In this document: positions 36,525 through 45,083 of the stretch, one piece after another
How positions within the stretch are numbered: position 1 is the stretch's first letter
Layout: each line of letters opens with the position of its first letter
Source: Methylotuvimicrobium alcaliphilum 20Z
GTDB lineage: Bacteria; Pseudomonadota; Gammaproteobacteria; Methylococcales; Methylomonadaceae
Assembly: GCF_000968535.2 (NCBI RefSeq)
Contig: NC_016112.1
Location: 3,658,001 to 3,722,000, forward strand
Direction: 5' to 3'
DNA: 64,000 nucleotides
The notes under the pieces: generated by a model
Database searches by the model: none
What the model saw: only the letters and a program-made list of their open reading frames with translations
What the model was told of the DNA's origin: nothing
Position numbers and translations under genes: made by a program

Positions 36525-37478
36525 CTACCGGTATAGTTTTTTGGCGAGTTCTACGCGTTCCGCAGCCGTTTCAGGAATTTTTTTGAGCTTCTCGACGGCT
36601 TCCAATCGGGGTAATAGCCCTTTTTTGTTGGCTAATTGAATGCTTAACCCGGGGCGAGCGTTGATTTCGAGCATCAGCGGACCGAGTTTCGAATCCAATA
36701 CGATATCGACGCCGATATAACCGAGCGAAACCAACTCCTTGCAACCCGCCGACAACAGTAAGATTTCCTCCCAATTCGGCAAGTTTAGTCCTGTAATCGT
36801 ATTCCCTGAATCAGGGTGCGCATCGATCATATCGTTTTGCCATACACCGGTCGTGGTGACGCCTTGTTCGATATCGATACCCACACCAATCGCGCCTTGA
36901 TGTAGATTGGCCTTACCGTCGGAAAGCCGAGTCGGCAAACGCAGCATCGACATTACCGGAACCCCCATAAAAATAATCGTCCTGATATCGGGAACGCCTT
37001 GATAGCTCACTAGATCGAATACCGGATCGAAATCGACCCGGTATTCAATCAAGGCGACATCCGGTTGCCCGCCCAAACTGTACATGCCGCTCAATATATT
37101 GGAAATATGATGGCCGATTTCCTCTTCGGTCAACAAGGTGCCGTTCAGTTTGCGATAACAATTCTTGCTGCGACCATTGACAACGATAATCCCCTCGCCT
37201 CCGCTGCCATGCGCAGGCTTGATTGCAAACTCGTCGTAGTTTTTGAGCTTTTCGGCTAAACCGGCAATTTGATACTCCGCTTCAATGACCGCATAGAGTT
37301 CGGGGACGGCAATGCCTGAAGCTTGTGCGAGCTTTTTAGTTCGCAGCTTATCGTCGACCAACGGATAATATTTACGCGGATTGTAACGCAGTATGTAGTC
37401 GCCATTACGCTGATTCATCCCCAATAAACCGACATCTCTTAGCCGTTTCGAGGGGCGCAAATAATTTTTCCAAGACAT
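36525..37478 (-). CDS. RimK-like ATP-grasp ligase (alpha-L-glutamate ligase homologue)
   Basis: 317-residue ATP-grasp enzyme of the family usually annotated as alpha-L-glutamate ligase-like. Seen: an N-terminal SWKNYLRPSKRLRDVGLLGMN stretch, the ATP-binding segment FAIKPAHGSGGEGIIVV, and the C-terminal metal/phosphate site ILLSAGCKELVSLGYIGVDIV with LMLEINARPGLSIQ. It has a good ribosome site (AAGGATAGTCGC then ATG) 5 bp after the transglutaminase-like gene. Family knowledge: this gene almost always pairs with the two genes upstream; the acceptor substrate is not known to me. Confidence 0.88.
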   Translation of the reverse strand: MSWKNYLRPSKRLRDVGLLGMNQRNGDYILRYNPRKYYPLVDDKLRTKKLAQASGIAVPELYAVIEAEYQIAGLAEKLKNYDEFAIKPAHGSGGEGIIVVNGRSKNCYRKLNGTLLTEEEIGHHISNILSGMYSLGGQPDVALIEYRVDFDPVFDLVSYQGVPDIRTIIFMGVPVMSMLRLPTRLSDGKANLHQGAIGVGIDIEQGVTTTGVWQNDMIDAHPDSGNTITGLNLPNWEEILLLSAGCKELVSLGYIGVDIVLDSKLGPLMLEINARPGLSIQLANKKGLLPRLEAVEKLKKIPETAAERVELAKKLYR

Positions 37479-37482
37479 GCGA

Positions 37483-39003
37483 CTATCCTTTTATGACGGA
37501 ACGAAACCGCCACAGCTCAGTTAGGCGATAGCCGGTATAGCGACCTAACAATAAGGTAAACGCTAGAAACGTCAATAATAATTCGGGAAATACAAAAATA
37601 AGATGCTCGAGTACGGGATGCGACATCAGCAAATAACCGATCGATGCAATAAATAAACTACCGATGCACTGTTGCAGCGCCTCCGAAGCCCCGTGCTCTT
37701 CCCAAACCAAGGACATTCGTTCAATCGTCATCGAAATAATAACCATCGGGAACAAGGCCACGGACAAGCCGCGATCGATACCCATTTTATGGCTCATCAA
37801 GCTTAGCAACGTCATCAATATCACAACGATGATCAGCACACTTGCGAGTCTCGGAACCAGCAGCAAACGCAAATATTCCAGATAAAAACGCAGCATCAAA
37901 CCGAATGCGATAAGCAAACCAAATAAAAAAAGCCCCCAAGACAAGCCGGTCTCTCGAAACGCCATCCCGATCAAAATCGGCATAAACGTGCCGAATGTTT
38001 TAAAGCCAACGACATTTCTCAGAACAACGATCAGCAAGGCGCCGATCGGCATCATCAATAAAATCCGGTAAACATTCTGAGTTTGAATCGGTAAATGGAA
38101 TAGCGAGAACTCCATAATCGGCGAATCGATTTTACCGATTCGCTTCTGGGTTACCGCCGCCAAACCGAGCGATTGCTTATAGACCGAAAAGTCAATTTTC
38201 TCTGACTTCCCTCCCGTCACTGTCAGTAAGGGCGCGCTCCCGTAATACCAAATGATTGAATTTTCGGGAAAACCGGATGCCCCCGAATGCGGATCAAAAG
38301 TTAACCATTTTTCACCGTTGTGCACCTGAAGCCAAGGCACCAACTTACTGTGCCTAGCTCCATCCTTGAGCATCAGAATGTTGACTTGACGAGTCGGAAT
38401 CCTCGCCCCATGCAAAACATCGATCACTCGCTTCATCCACGCTTCGGGGCCGGTCGCGTCTTTTTTGATTATTTTGACATTGTCGTCAGGACTTGGCGCA
38501 TTTAACCTTCGCAATAACTCTTGAGTAAAGGATTTGATATCCGCCGATTTGCTTCTGACATCGTCCAACAATGCCGAAACGGCCGTCTGCATTATCTCCG
38601 GATACTCGGGCTCTTCAGGATAAGGAACTTTTTTATCGGTAAAAGCTTCTTTTTCACCAGGAACGATTTGCATCCGGTAATACAACGTCTGTTCGCCTGC
38701 CGGTCGCCGAACCGCCCATTGAGCGATTCGATTATGATTGACGCTTTCAAGGGTAAGACCGTATCGACCGGAAACAAAGTTTTCATCCAAAAACATATAT
38801 CCGGGAATTTGTTTCGGCAACATTAAATCGACTTTGGAAGGGCCGGGAGAAGGTTTATAGCTTACCTTGGCTTCCACAGCCCAAATAATCTCATCCTCGA
38901 CCGGTAACAAAGGTAGATTTAGCTCTGTAATTTTGTAATATGTGACCACGACGCTCAATCCGACCAGGATAAACGCCAAAACATTGACATGAAGGTTTTT
39001 CAA
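37483..39003 (-). CDS. Inactive transglutaminase-like protein with 7 TM segments
   Basis: 506 residues: N-terminal membrane helix (VLAFILVGLSVVVTYY), a periplasmic region with a transglutaminase-like fold that lacks an evident catalytic Cys (segment GARIPTRQVNILMLKDGARHS, then WLQVHNGEKWLTFDPHSG), and a C-terminal block of about seven membrane helices. The start is a TTG; no alternative is close. Known as a family that sits between an aspartic retropepsin-like protease and an ATP-grasp ligase, as here. Repeat DNA (R-C) separates it from the protease gene. Confidence 0.88.
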   Translation of the reverse strand: MKNLHVNVLAFILVGLSVVVTYYKITELNLPLLPVEDEIIWAVEAKVSYKPSPGPSKVDLMLPKQIPGYMFLDENFVSGRYGLTLESVNHNRIAQWAVRRPAGEQTLYYRMQIVPGEKEAFTDKKVPYPEEPEYPEIMQTAVSALLDDVRSKSADIKSFTQELLRRLNAPSPDDNVKIIKKDATGPEAWMKRVIDVLHGARIPTRQVNILMLKDGARHSKLVPWLQVHNGEKWLTFDPHSGASGFPENSIIWYYGSAPLLTVTGGKSEKIDFSVYKQSLGLAAVTQKRIGKIDSPIMEFSLFHLPIQTQNVYRILLMMPIGALLIVVLRNVVGFKTFGTFMPILIGMAFRETGLSWGLFLFGLLIAFGLMLRFYLEYLRLLLVPRLASVLIIVVILMTLLSLMSHKMGIDRGLSVALFPMVIISMTIERMSLVWEEHGASEALQQCIGSLFIASIGYLLMSHPVLEHLIFVFPELLLTFLAFTLLLGRYTGYRLTELWRFRSVIKG

Positions 39004-39040
39004 AACGATTGCCGTATTAATTAATTGTTGTTATGGGACC

Positions 39041-39249
39041 TATACTCATCGTAGATTAAAATTCGGCCTCGGGGTGCCCGTTAAAGGACGCCGTAAATAC
39101 GTCCATGTAGGCTCTATGCCAGCTCCATGCTGGCAAAGCCTTTATGAACGCCATGGATGGCGTGAATGTCGATTTTGCAGGAGCGAAAATCGACCGGACA
39201 CCCCGAGGCCTCCTCCGGCACTGCCGAAATTTGAAGTGCGAAAGGTATA
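39041..39249. mobile_element. R-C MITE-like element inside the protease-transglutaminase unit
   Basis: 209 bp, starting TATACTCATCGTAGATTAAA and ending GAAGTGCGAAAGGTATA, with the shared core in inverted form (GGACGCCGTAAATACGTCC) and stems CCAGCTCCATGCTGG and GCCATGGATGGC. Ends read TATACC/GGTATA type, compatible with insertion at TA. It fills most of the 270 bp between two genes expected to be one operon. Confidence 0.75.
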
Positions 39250-39273
39250 AGATCAGAAAGAAACGATATCGAA

Positions 39274-39840
39274 TTATTCTTCCACGACCGGCTCCGGAAA
39301 ACCAGGGGAACAAATAATATTTTTTAATCTTTTGGAATGTTTATGCCTCACGCTTGGATCAACAATGACCTTGTTTTCCAGAAACCTACGACCTAGCAAG
39401 ACCGGATAAATATAGTTGCCTCGGTCAGCCAGTGTGAACTCCGTCTCGTAATAATTTGAATTCATACAAAACCCTAATTCCACAACGAAACGCTTCGCCG
39501 ATTCCAGTTTATGTCTTTTAATTCGCGTTTCCCTGACAACCGGCAGCTCTACAGTAGTCGCTTGAGCTTTTTTTTCCAAACCTTTCGGCAATGTAAAACG
39601 AACCCAGCTTTGCCCGTCCCGCTCGAACTCTTCAACATTTTTAGCATGGATCGATGAGGTTCTAGCACCGGTATCAAGCTTTGCTCGAAACCGTATTTGC
39701 GCCGGAGATAGAATAATGTCTTCCACCCACCCTGCGATAATTTTTTGATCTTCATATGCGCTGGCTCGACCAAAAGGACTTAACATGACCAACACAATGA
39801 AAAGGCTTATACTAACATTTCGTTTCATCATATTTTTCAT
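39274..39840 (-). CDS. Retropepsin-like aspartic protease (annotated ATP-dependent zinc protease)
   Basis: 188 residues with a signal peptide (cleavage near ASA/YEDQ) and the compact retropepsin-like domain: active-site region FRAKLDTGARTSSIHA with Asp-Thr-Gly, followed by VRFTLPKG and the RRFLENKVIVDPSVRHK segment. The older name zinc protease is not supported by any metal motif I can see. First gene of the three-gene set with the transglutaminase-like and ATP-grasp proteins; likely periplasmic. Confidence 0.85.
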   Translation of the reverse strand: MKNMMKRNVSISLFIVLVMLSPFGRASAYEDQKIIAGWVEDIILSPAQIRFRAKLDTGARTSSIHAKNVEEFERDGQSWVRFTLPKGLEKKAQATTVELPVVRETRIKRHKLESAKRFVVELGFCMNSNYYETEFTLADRGNYIYPVLLGRRFLENKVIVDPSVRHKHSKRLKNIICSPGFPEPVVEE

Positions 39841-40288
39841 TAATAATCATATAGTTAAACCACCCATAAAGAGGGACTGATGCAGCACAATGTTTATAGC
39901 TTGTTTTTTTGTAATTATTCAGCATAAGTCATGTATGAGAAGGTGCCAGGCATTGATTTATAAGGCTGTCTGCAACAGGACGTTGCAGTCAGAGCTTACA
40001 GGGATGTATTAACGCGTCCTTAGAAATCAATACCTGACACCAACCTACCGCATGCGCTGAATAGTTACGTTTTTTTATTACCATGAAAGGAAGAAAATTG
40101 AGCGCTTTATGAATCGTCCCAATATCACAGATAAACCCAATGCAGTAATACCATGTTTGTAACCATTCAACCCCCCGGCAATTATCGTTCCCACGCTCTG
40201 CGCTCTGCGCTCATCGTTATACATAAGTCAAAAATTACCCTTTTGCAATCTTAGCCAATGAGGCCTCGATACTTTTTATTGTCATTTA

Positions 40289-40468
40289 GGATTTCGTGAT
40301 AAATAACGTCCTGGAACTATGCGCTTTGTTGAGGATTCGGTAACTCGCTTGGCAGGACGCCGTGAATACGTCCTTGTAGGCTTGACGGCGGTTTTCCCTA
40401 CCGCCGACACCTGCCAATCGAGCAACCGAACCCTCCCTAAAATAGGGAAGTTATTTACGAGCAAATCC
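40289..40468. mobile_element. R-B-type element with TTA duplication
   Basis: 180 bp; left end GGATTTCGTGATAAATAAC, right end reading GGATTTGCTCGTAAATAAC on the other strand, flanked by TTA at 40286-40288 and 40469-40471. The interior holds the shared core in inverted form (GGACGCCGTGAATACGTCC) and the hairpin arms GGATTCGGTAACTCGCTTGG and CCAATCGAGCAACCGAACCC. Closely related to R-B by its ends and the 3-bp duplication. Confidence 0.75.
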
Positions 40469-40865
40469 TTAACACCCTCGGATCTCCCTCACCTAACGCT
40501 AGGTGATCCGCGTAGGGTACGCTGTGCGTACCATGGCAACCCCGCGTTGTTCATTTCATGTACTAACCGAACCGCTAGGGCACGACTTTGGTACGCACAG
40601 CGCACCCTACAATTTATGTATAACGATGAGCGCAGAGCGTGGGAACGATAGGAAAGCCCCTTCACACAAGCCCTTGCTTACCAGCCTCGAGAAGCTGGAG
40701 CTTCTCGTACTGCATTCCCAAGCAAAGAGCTTGGGAACGAGCGATGCAGTAATACAATGTTTGTAACTATTCAGCCCCGCAATTATCGTTCCCACGCTCT
40801 GCGTGGGAACGCCTGAGCACCGCTCCAGCGAAATTGAAGCCCACGCAGCCATTCCCTGCTCCCCC

Positions 40866-40902
40866 TGCTTACCGCTTACCGCTTACTGCTCACTGCTCAC
40901 TA
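40866..40902 (-). repeat. Heptamer array after rluB
   Basis: Five units of 7 bp (CTTACCG and CTCACTG variants) ending about 10 bp after the rluB stop. On the sense strand they read GCRGTRA, again purine-rich. Confidence 0.8.
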
Positions 40903-40911
40903 AATTAAAAC

Positions 40912-41751
40912 TCACTCCTTGTTTTTTTTATAGAATCCATGCTTCTTAACACCCTGCTTTCCGGGCGCTAACGGCTTTTCCTTAGGTAAGCCGACCGATT
41001 CGAGCAAGACATCCAAGGTTTTCGATTCCAATTCGTGAAAAGCATGAGATTTTAATCCTTCCGGCATCATCAGCAAACCATAGCGTACGCGCATCAAGCG
41101 ACTGACGGTTACTCCTTGGGATTCCCATAACCGTCTAACCAAACGATTCCGCCCTTCACTAACGACGACGTGATACCATTTATTAGCGCCTTCCCCGCCG
41201 TGAAATTTAATATCGTCGAATTTTGCCGGCCCATCGTCAAGTTCAACACCTTGTTTCAATCGTTCGAATACCTCATCGGAAACCTCGCCCAAAATCCGCA
41301 CGGCATATTCTCGATCGACTTGCATCGACGGATGCATCAATCGGTTGGCCAATTCGCCGTTATTGGTCAGCAACAGCAAGCCTGAAGTATTGATATCGAG
41401 ACGCCCAACCGAAATCCAGCGGCCGACTTGCAACTTAGGTAATTGCGTAAAAACGACCGGCCGGCCTTCCGGATCTTGCCTTGTCACGACCTCACCGACC
41501 GGTTTGTGATAAATCAATACTCGGGTAGTTTGGTGCGCAAACTTTTCCCAATGGACGACTCGGCCGTTAAGTTGCAGATGATCGCCGTTTTGGATTCTAT
41601 CACCGAGTTTCGCCTGCACGCCGTTAAGCCTGACTCGCCCTTCTTCTATCCAGCGTTCGATTTCGCGCCTCGACCCCATACCGCCGCGCGCCAAGATTTT
41701 TTGTATGCGTTCGCCGGTTTCATCCTGGGGTTTGGTCAATGTTTTTTTCAT
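40912..41751 (-). CDS. rluB: 23S rRNA pseudouridine synthase RluB
   Basis: RsuA-family pseudouridine synthase that modifies U2605 of 23S rRNA. S4 domain at the N-terminus (ERIQKILARGGMGSRREIERWI) and the catalytic Asp in GRLDINTSGLLLLT. The frame extends 120 bp further into the end of scpB; the ATG at 41751 (MKKTLTKPQDETGERIQ), with GAGGA upstream, fits the family better. A Lys-rich tail follows the domain. Last gene of the scpA-scpB-rluB run. Confidence 0.93.
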   Translation of the reverse strand: MKKTLTKPQDETGERIQKILARGGMGSRREIERWIEEGRVRLNGVQAKLGDRIQNGDHLQLNGRVVHWEKFAHQTTRVLIYHKPVGEVVTRQDPEGRPVVFTQLPKLQVGRWISVGRLDINTSGLLLLTNNGELANRLMHPSMQVDREYAVRILGEVSDEVFERLKQGVELDDGPAKFDDIKFHGGEGANKWYHVVVSEGRNRLVRRLWESQGVTVSRLMRVRYGLLMMPEGLKSHAFHELESKTLDVLLESVGLPKEKPLAPGKQGVKKHGFYKKNKE

Positions 41752-41770
41752 CGCGACGGAGTCCTCTACT

Positions 41771-42430
41771 TCATTCTTCCGTACTTTGGACGAAGGTCTC
41801 GGCTTCTGCTTTAAATTCGGTGTCCTGCCCTTGTTCTGCGACTTCTGGTCGGTTGTTTTCTTGCTGTTCACTCTGTTCCTGCATTAGTTGCTGATTACTG
41901 GCTACCGATAAATCCAATTCTTTGATTTCCTGTAATGTCGGAAGCTCATGCAAGGAAGATAAATCGAAATAGTCCAAAAATTGTTTAGTCGTACCGTATA
42001 GCGCTGGGCGCCCCGGCACTTCTTTGTGCGCAATGATCCTGATCCATTCGCGTTCGAGAAGCGTGCGAATGATATTCGAGCTGACCGCAACACCGCGAAT
42101 ATCTTCGATATCGCCTCTCGTAACCGGCTGTCGGTAGGCAATAATCGCCAGCGTTTCCAACAAAGCTCTGGAATATCTAGGCGGTTTTTCCTCGAATAAG
42201 CGTCCGACCCAAAATGATAATTCCGGCTTAACCTGAAAACGGTAACCGCTCGCTACTTTTTTCAAGGCTACAGGCCGCGTTGCGTAATCTTCTACAATTT
42301 CGTCAACGGCTTTTTGCAGCGTTTCGATTTCGGGCTGTTCGAGTTCGGGAAAAGTTTGCTGGAGTTGTTTGACCGTCATCGGTTTATCCGATGCGAATAA
42401 TAGGGCTTCGACGATTCGTTTGATATCCAC
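41771..42430 (-). CDS. scpB: Condensin subunit ScpB (GTG start)
   Basis: Winged-helix kleisin-associated subunit of the SMC-ScpAB complex. 219 residues: MDIKRIVEALLFASDKPMT start, two winged helices (RYSRALLETLAIIAYRQPVTRGDIEDIRGV) and a Gln/Glu-rich tail. The start is GTG with no clear ribosome site; upstream lies a 466-bp repeat island that separates it from scpA, with which it usually overlaps. Confidence 0.94.
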   Translation of the reverse strand: MDIKRIVEALLFASDKPMTVKQLQQTFPELEQPEIETLQKAVDEIVEDYATRPVALKKVASGYRFQVKPELSFWVGRLFEEKPPRYSRALLETLAIIAYRQPVTRGDIEDIRGVAVSSNIIRTLLEREWIRIIAHKEVPGRPALYGTTKQFLDYFDLSSLHELPTLQEIKELDLSVASNQQLMQEQSEQQENNRPEVAEQGQDTEFKAEAETFVQSTEE

Positions 42431-42896
42431 GAGAGTTGCTAGAAAGTTGCTTTTTTTAAGACAATACGTATTGTTAAATTTTTTCTCGCGCAGATGCGAA
42501 AGGGCGTAGAGGTGGTTTTACGAATTCGGTAATTCACCCCCTTCTGCGGGACGAATTATTTACCCCGTCCCCAACGTTTCGGTTTGTCCCCAAATATCTT
42601 GGATTGCTTTAGCAGGGTCGAAACATTTAAGACGGGGTTGCAACCCATACGCATCAAGCTAAAAACGGCCACCCCATATCTCGCTCTTTCCTAAGCTCCA
42701 GCTTGGGAAAGACACTCCGGAAGCTCCAGCTTCATGAGACCGACACAAGCTCCGCACATTCTTAATCAACCCCGACCTTCTCGTTCAATCTTCTTTGTTT
42801 GTCGGGAAGCTAGAGCTTCCTGATCAGGTTACCCAAGCTGGAGCTTGGGTAACAGCAAAATTCCTCTGCGCCTTTGCGCGAGAATCTTATTAAAAC
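42431..42896. repeat. Repeat island splitting scpA from scpB
   Basis: Contains R-G (about 42545-42647: CGTCCCCAACGTTTCGG and GACGGGGTTGCAACCC) and R-H copy 2 (about 42650-42857) with its AAGCTCCAGCTT and ACCCAAGCTGGAGCTTGGGT stems. No gene. Confidence 0.85.
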
Positions 42897-43712
42897 TTAA
42901 GCACTTGCAGCAACCGCTCTGACCACGATTTCGGTCAAAGGTTCGTGTTGAATGATTTCAATCAAGCCTTCTTTACTGAGCTCGAGAATGGCCAAAAAAG
43001 TCACGACGACGCCATGGCGTCCTTCTTGAGTCAGAAACAATCGATTGAAAATGACCCCTTCCCCGCCTTTGAGCCTCTCCAAGACGCTCGACATGCGCTC
43101 CCGAACCGATAAAGGCTCTTTAACAATGTGATGATGGCTTAATTGGTCGGCACGCTTTAATACGTCTTGCAAAGCCAATAACATTTCTCGCAGTTGAATA
43201 TCAGGTAACGGGCGTTCGATTTCAATCATCGATACGTCGGCCTTGGCAATGAACAGATCACGCTCTAACCTCGACATGCCATCAATGTCCTCGGCCGCCT
43301 TTTTAATGACCTCATATTCCTGCAACCTGCGGATCAATAAAGCTCTCGGGTCTTCATCATCCTCTTCTTCGGCGACCTGCCTAGGCAGTAACATGCGCGA
43401 TTTAATCTCGGCCAACAGAGCCGCCATGACTAGATATTCGGCGGCCAATTCGAGCCTAAGCTCGGTCATCATATCGATGTAACCAATGTATTGCCGAGTA
43501 ATCTGCGCGATCGGAATATTCAGGATATCGAGATTCTGCCTCCGGATCAGATAGAGCAACAAATCCAGCGGTCCTTCAAAGGTATCGAGAAAGACACGCA
43601 ATGCATCGGGCGGTATGTAAAGATCCTCGGGGAACTTCATGAACGGCGCGCCCTGAACGATAGCCAGCACTTCTTCGACCGGGGGTAAATCTTCCGCTTG
43701 CGCTACTTGCAT
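42897..43712 (-). CDS. scpA: Condensin kleisin subunit ScpA
   Basis: Kleisin that bridges SMC heads. About 271 residues: N-terminal SMC-binding region (LRVFLDTFEGPLDLLLYLIRRQ), helical linker with an acidic stretch EEEDDEDPRAL, and C-terminal winged helix (VTFLAILELSKEGLIEI). The frame has a TTG two codons upstream with AAGGTGA at better spacing, so the exact start is uncertain. Follows the M50 protease gene by about 40 bp. Confidence 0.95.
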   Translation of the reverse strand: MQVAQAEDLPPVEEVLAIVQGAPFMKFPEDLYIPPDALRVFLDTFEGPLDLLLYLIRRQNLDILNIPIAQITRQYIGYIDMMTELRLELAAEYLVMAALLAEIKSRMLLPRQVAEEEDDEDPRALLIRRLQEYEVIKKAAEDIDGMSRLERDLFIAKADVSMIEIERPLPDIQLREMLLALQDVLKRADQLSHHHIVKEPLSVRERMSSVLERLKGGEGVIFNRLFLTQEGRHGVVVTFLAILELSKEGLIEIIQHEPLTEIVVRAVAASA

Positions 43713-43751
43713 CGCCAATAGATCACCTTAACCGAAAACCGCTCAAAAGCC

Positions 43752-44408
43752 TTATCCTAACCCAGCTAATGAAAAAAACATATTTTGCGCCAAAAACATC
43801 GGATAACCCAGTATGACATTCAATGTGCCGGTGAATAACATCAGCAATAATATCAAAAAACCGTAACGCTCTAATTTGTTGTATTGCCAAGCCCATCGAT
43901 TCGGCAAAATGCCCGACACGACACGACTGCCATCCAAAGGCGGTATCGGTATTAGATTAATCAGTGCCAGAACCAGATTGATCGATATCCCCGCAATGCC
44001 CCAATAGATCATCGGCAGTGTCATGAAATCGACATTGATCATGACACCCGCTCGAGCGATCAACGCCCACCCCACAGCCATCAGTAAATTCGATACCGGG
44101 CCCGCCAATGCGACGACGGCCATATCCTGCCGCGGATTCTTGAAATTTCGCGCATCGACGGGTACCGGCTTTGCCCAGCCGAATATAAAACCGGTTCCAG
44201 TCAATAACAATATGCCGGGCAGAAGAATCGTACCGACCGGGTCGATGTGTTTCAACGGGTTCAAGGTCAATCGACCGAGCATTTTAGCGGTATTGTCGCC
44301 GTATTTTTTGGCGACCCAACCGTGAGCGGCTTCATGCACGGTAATTGCGAAAATCACCGGAATAACCCAGACGATAATACGCTGGATCAAAGATAGTTCG
44401 TTCATCAT
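43752..44408 (-). CDS. Site-2 protease family membrane metalloprotease (M50)
   Basis: 218 residues, about five or six membrane helices, zinc motif HEAAH at 25-29 and the second metal ligand in PPLDGSRVVSG. A short-form site-2 protease without PDZ domain; substrate unknown. Two tandem ATGs start it. Placed between yciO and scpA, an arrangement common in gammaproteobacteria. Confidence 0.92.
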   Translation of the reverse strand: MMNELSLIQRIIVWVIPVIFAITVHEAAHGWVAKKYGDNTAKMLGRLTLNPLKHIDPVGTILLPGILLLTGTGFIFGWAKPVPVDARNFKNPRQDMAVVALAGPVSNLLMAVGWALIARAGVMINVDFMTLPMIYWGIAGISINLVLALINLIPIPPLDGSRVVSGILPNRWAWQYNKLERYGFLILLLMLFTGTLNVILGYPMFLAQNMFFSLAGLG

Positions 44409-44423
44409 AGAGGGATTTCTCGG

Positions 44424-45074
44424 TTAGTCCAACATCGGTGCTTGGCCTTTTCCTTGCCTGATAATTTCGAGATTTTTTCCCGAACATTCAATGATTGTAG
44501 TCGGTTCGTCCGGCACGATACCGGCATCGATCACGAGATCGAGTTCGTGCTCGAGTCGATCGCGAATTTCATAGGGATCGGATAGAGCCGACGACTCGCC
44601 CGGCATAACCAGCGTCGAGCTGAACAACGGCTCTCCAATAGTCTCCACTAGTAATGAGGCGATCGCGTGATCAGGCACCCGAATGCCTATGGTTTTTTTC
44701 TTAGGATGTTGCAAGCGGCGCGGCACTTCGCGCGTGGCATTCAGGATAAAAGTGAACGGCCCCGGCGTCAATGCCTTGATCAACCGATAGGCGTCGTTAT
44801 CGATTTTGGCAAAATTGGACACCTGAGTTAGATCCTGACAAATCAAGGTAAAATTGTGTTTATCGTCCAATTGCCTAATTCTACGAATTTTGTCCAACGC
44901 CTGCTTATCGTCCATTTGACAGGCAATCGCATAGGACGAGTCGTTCGGATAGGCAATCACTCCACCATGCTGCAAGATCTCGACTGCTCGATTGATTAAC
45001 CGTTGCTGCGGATTCTCGGGATGAATTTGAAAAAATTGCGCCATAGTATGCGTGCTTGAAATAAATTCGGCCAT
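44424..45074 (-). CDS. yciO: YciO family protein (Sua5/YciO/YrdC superfamily)
   Basis: Related to the threonylcarbamoyl-AMP synthase TsaC, but the sequence FFQIHPENPQQRLINRAVEIL...GGVIAYPNDSSYAI and FTFILNATREVPRRL follows E. coli YciO, whose role is less clear. The family-like start is the ATG at 45044 (MAQFFQIHPEN); the ATG at 45074 adds 10 residues. Lies 10 bp after tsaB, which may hint at a link to tRNA t6A synthesis. Confidence 0.9.
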   Translation of the reverse strand: MAEFISSTHTMAQFFQIHPENPQQRLINRAVEILQHGGVIAYPNDSSYAIACQMDDKQALDKIRRIRQLDDKHNFTLICQDLTQVSNFAKIDNDAYRLIKALTPGPFTFILNATREVPRRLQHPKKKTIGIRVPDHAIASLLVETIGEPLFSSTLVMPGESSALSDPYEIRDRLEHELDLVIDAGIVPDEPTTIIECSGKNLEIIRQGKGQAPMLD

Positions 45075-45083
45075 TATACCCGA

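Larger units (their letters stand above)
39841..40911. repeat. Long repeat island before the retropepsin gene
   Basis: No gene in about 1.07 kb. Seen: an R-L-like element (about 39910-40070, GTAATTATTCAGC ... GCTGAATAGTTAC) with a variant core; R-L/R-J pieces at 40158-40205; an R-M left end (40209-40275); an R-B-type element (40289-40468); R-F (about 40510-40612) and the R-M right end (to 40632); R-J/R-L pieces (40755-40815); and a heptamer array (40866-40902). Open frames here are made of repeats. Confidence 0.8.

Noticed and set aside
39274-39840. Zinc protease activity for the retropepsin-like gene
   Set aside because: The common annotation says zinc protease, but the visible active-site motif is Asp-Thr-Gly and no metal motif is present.
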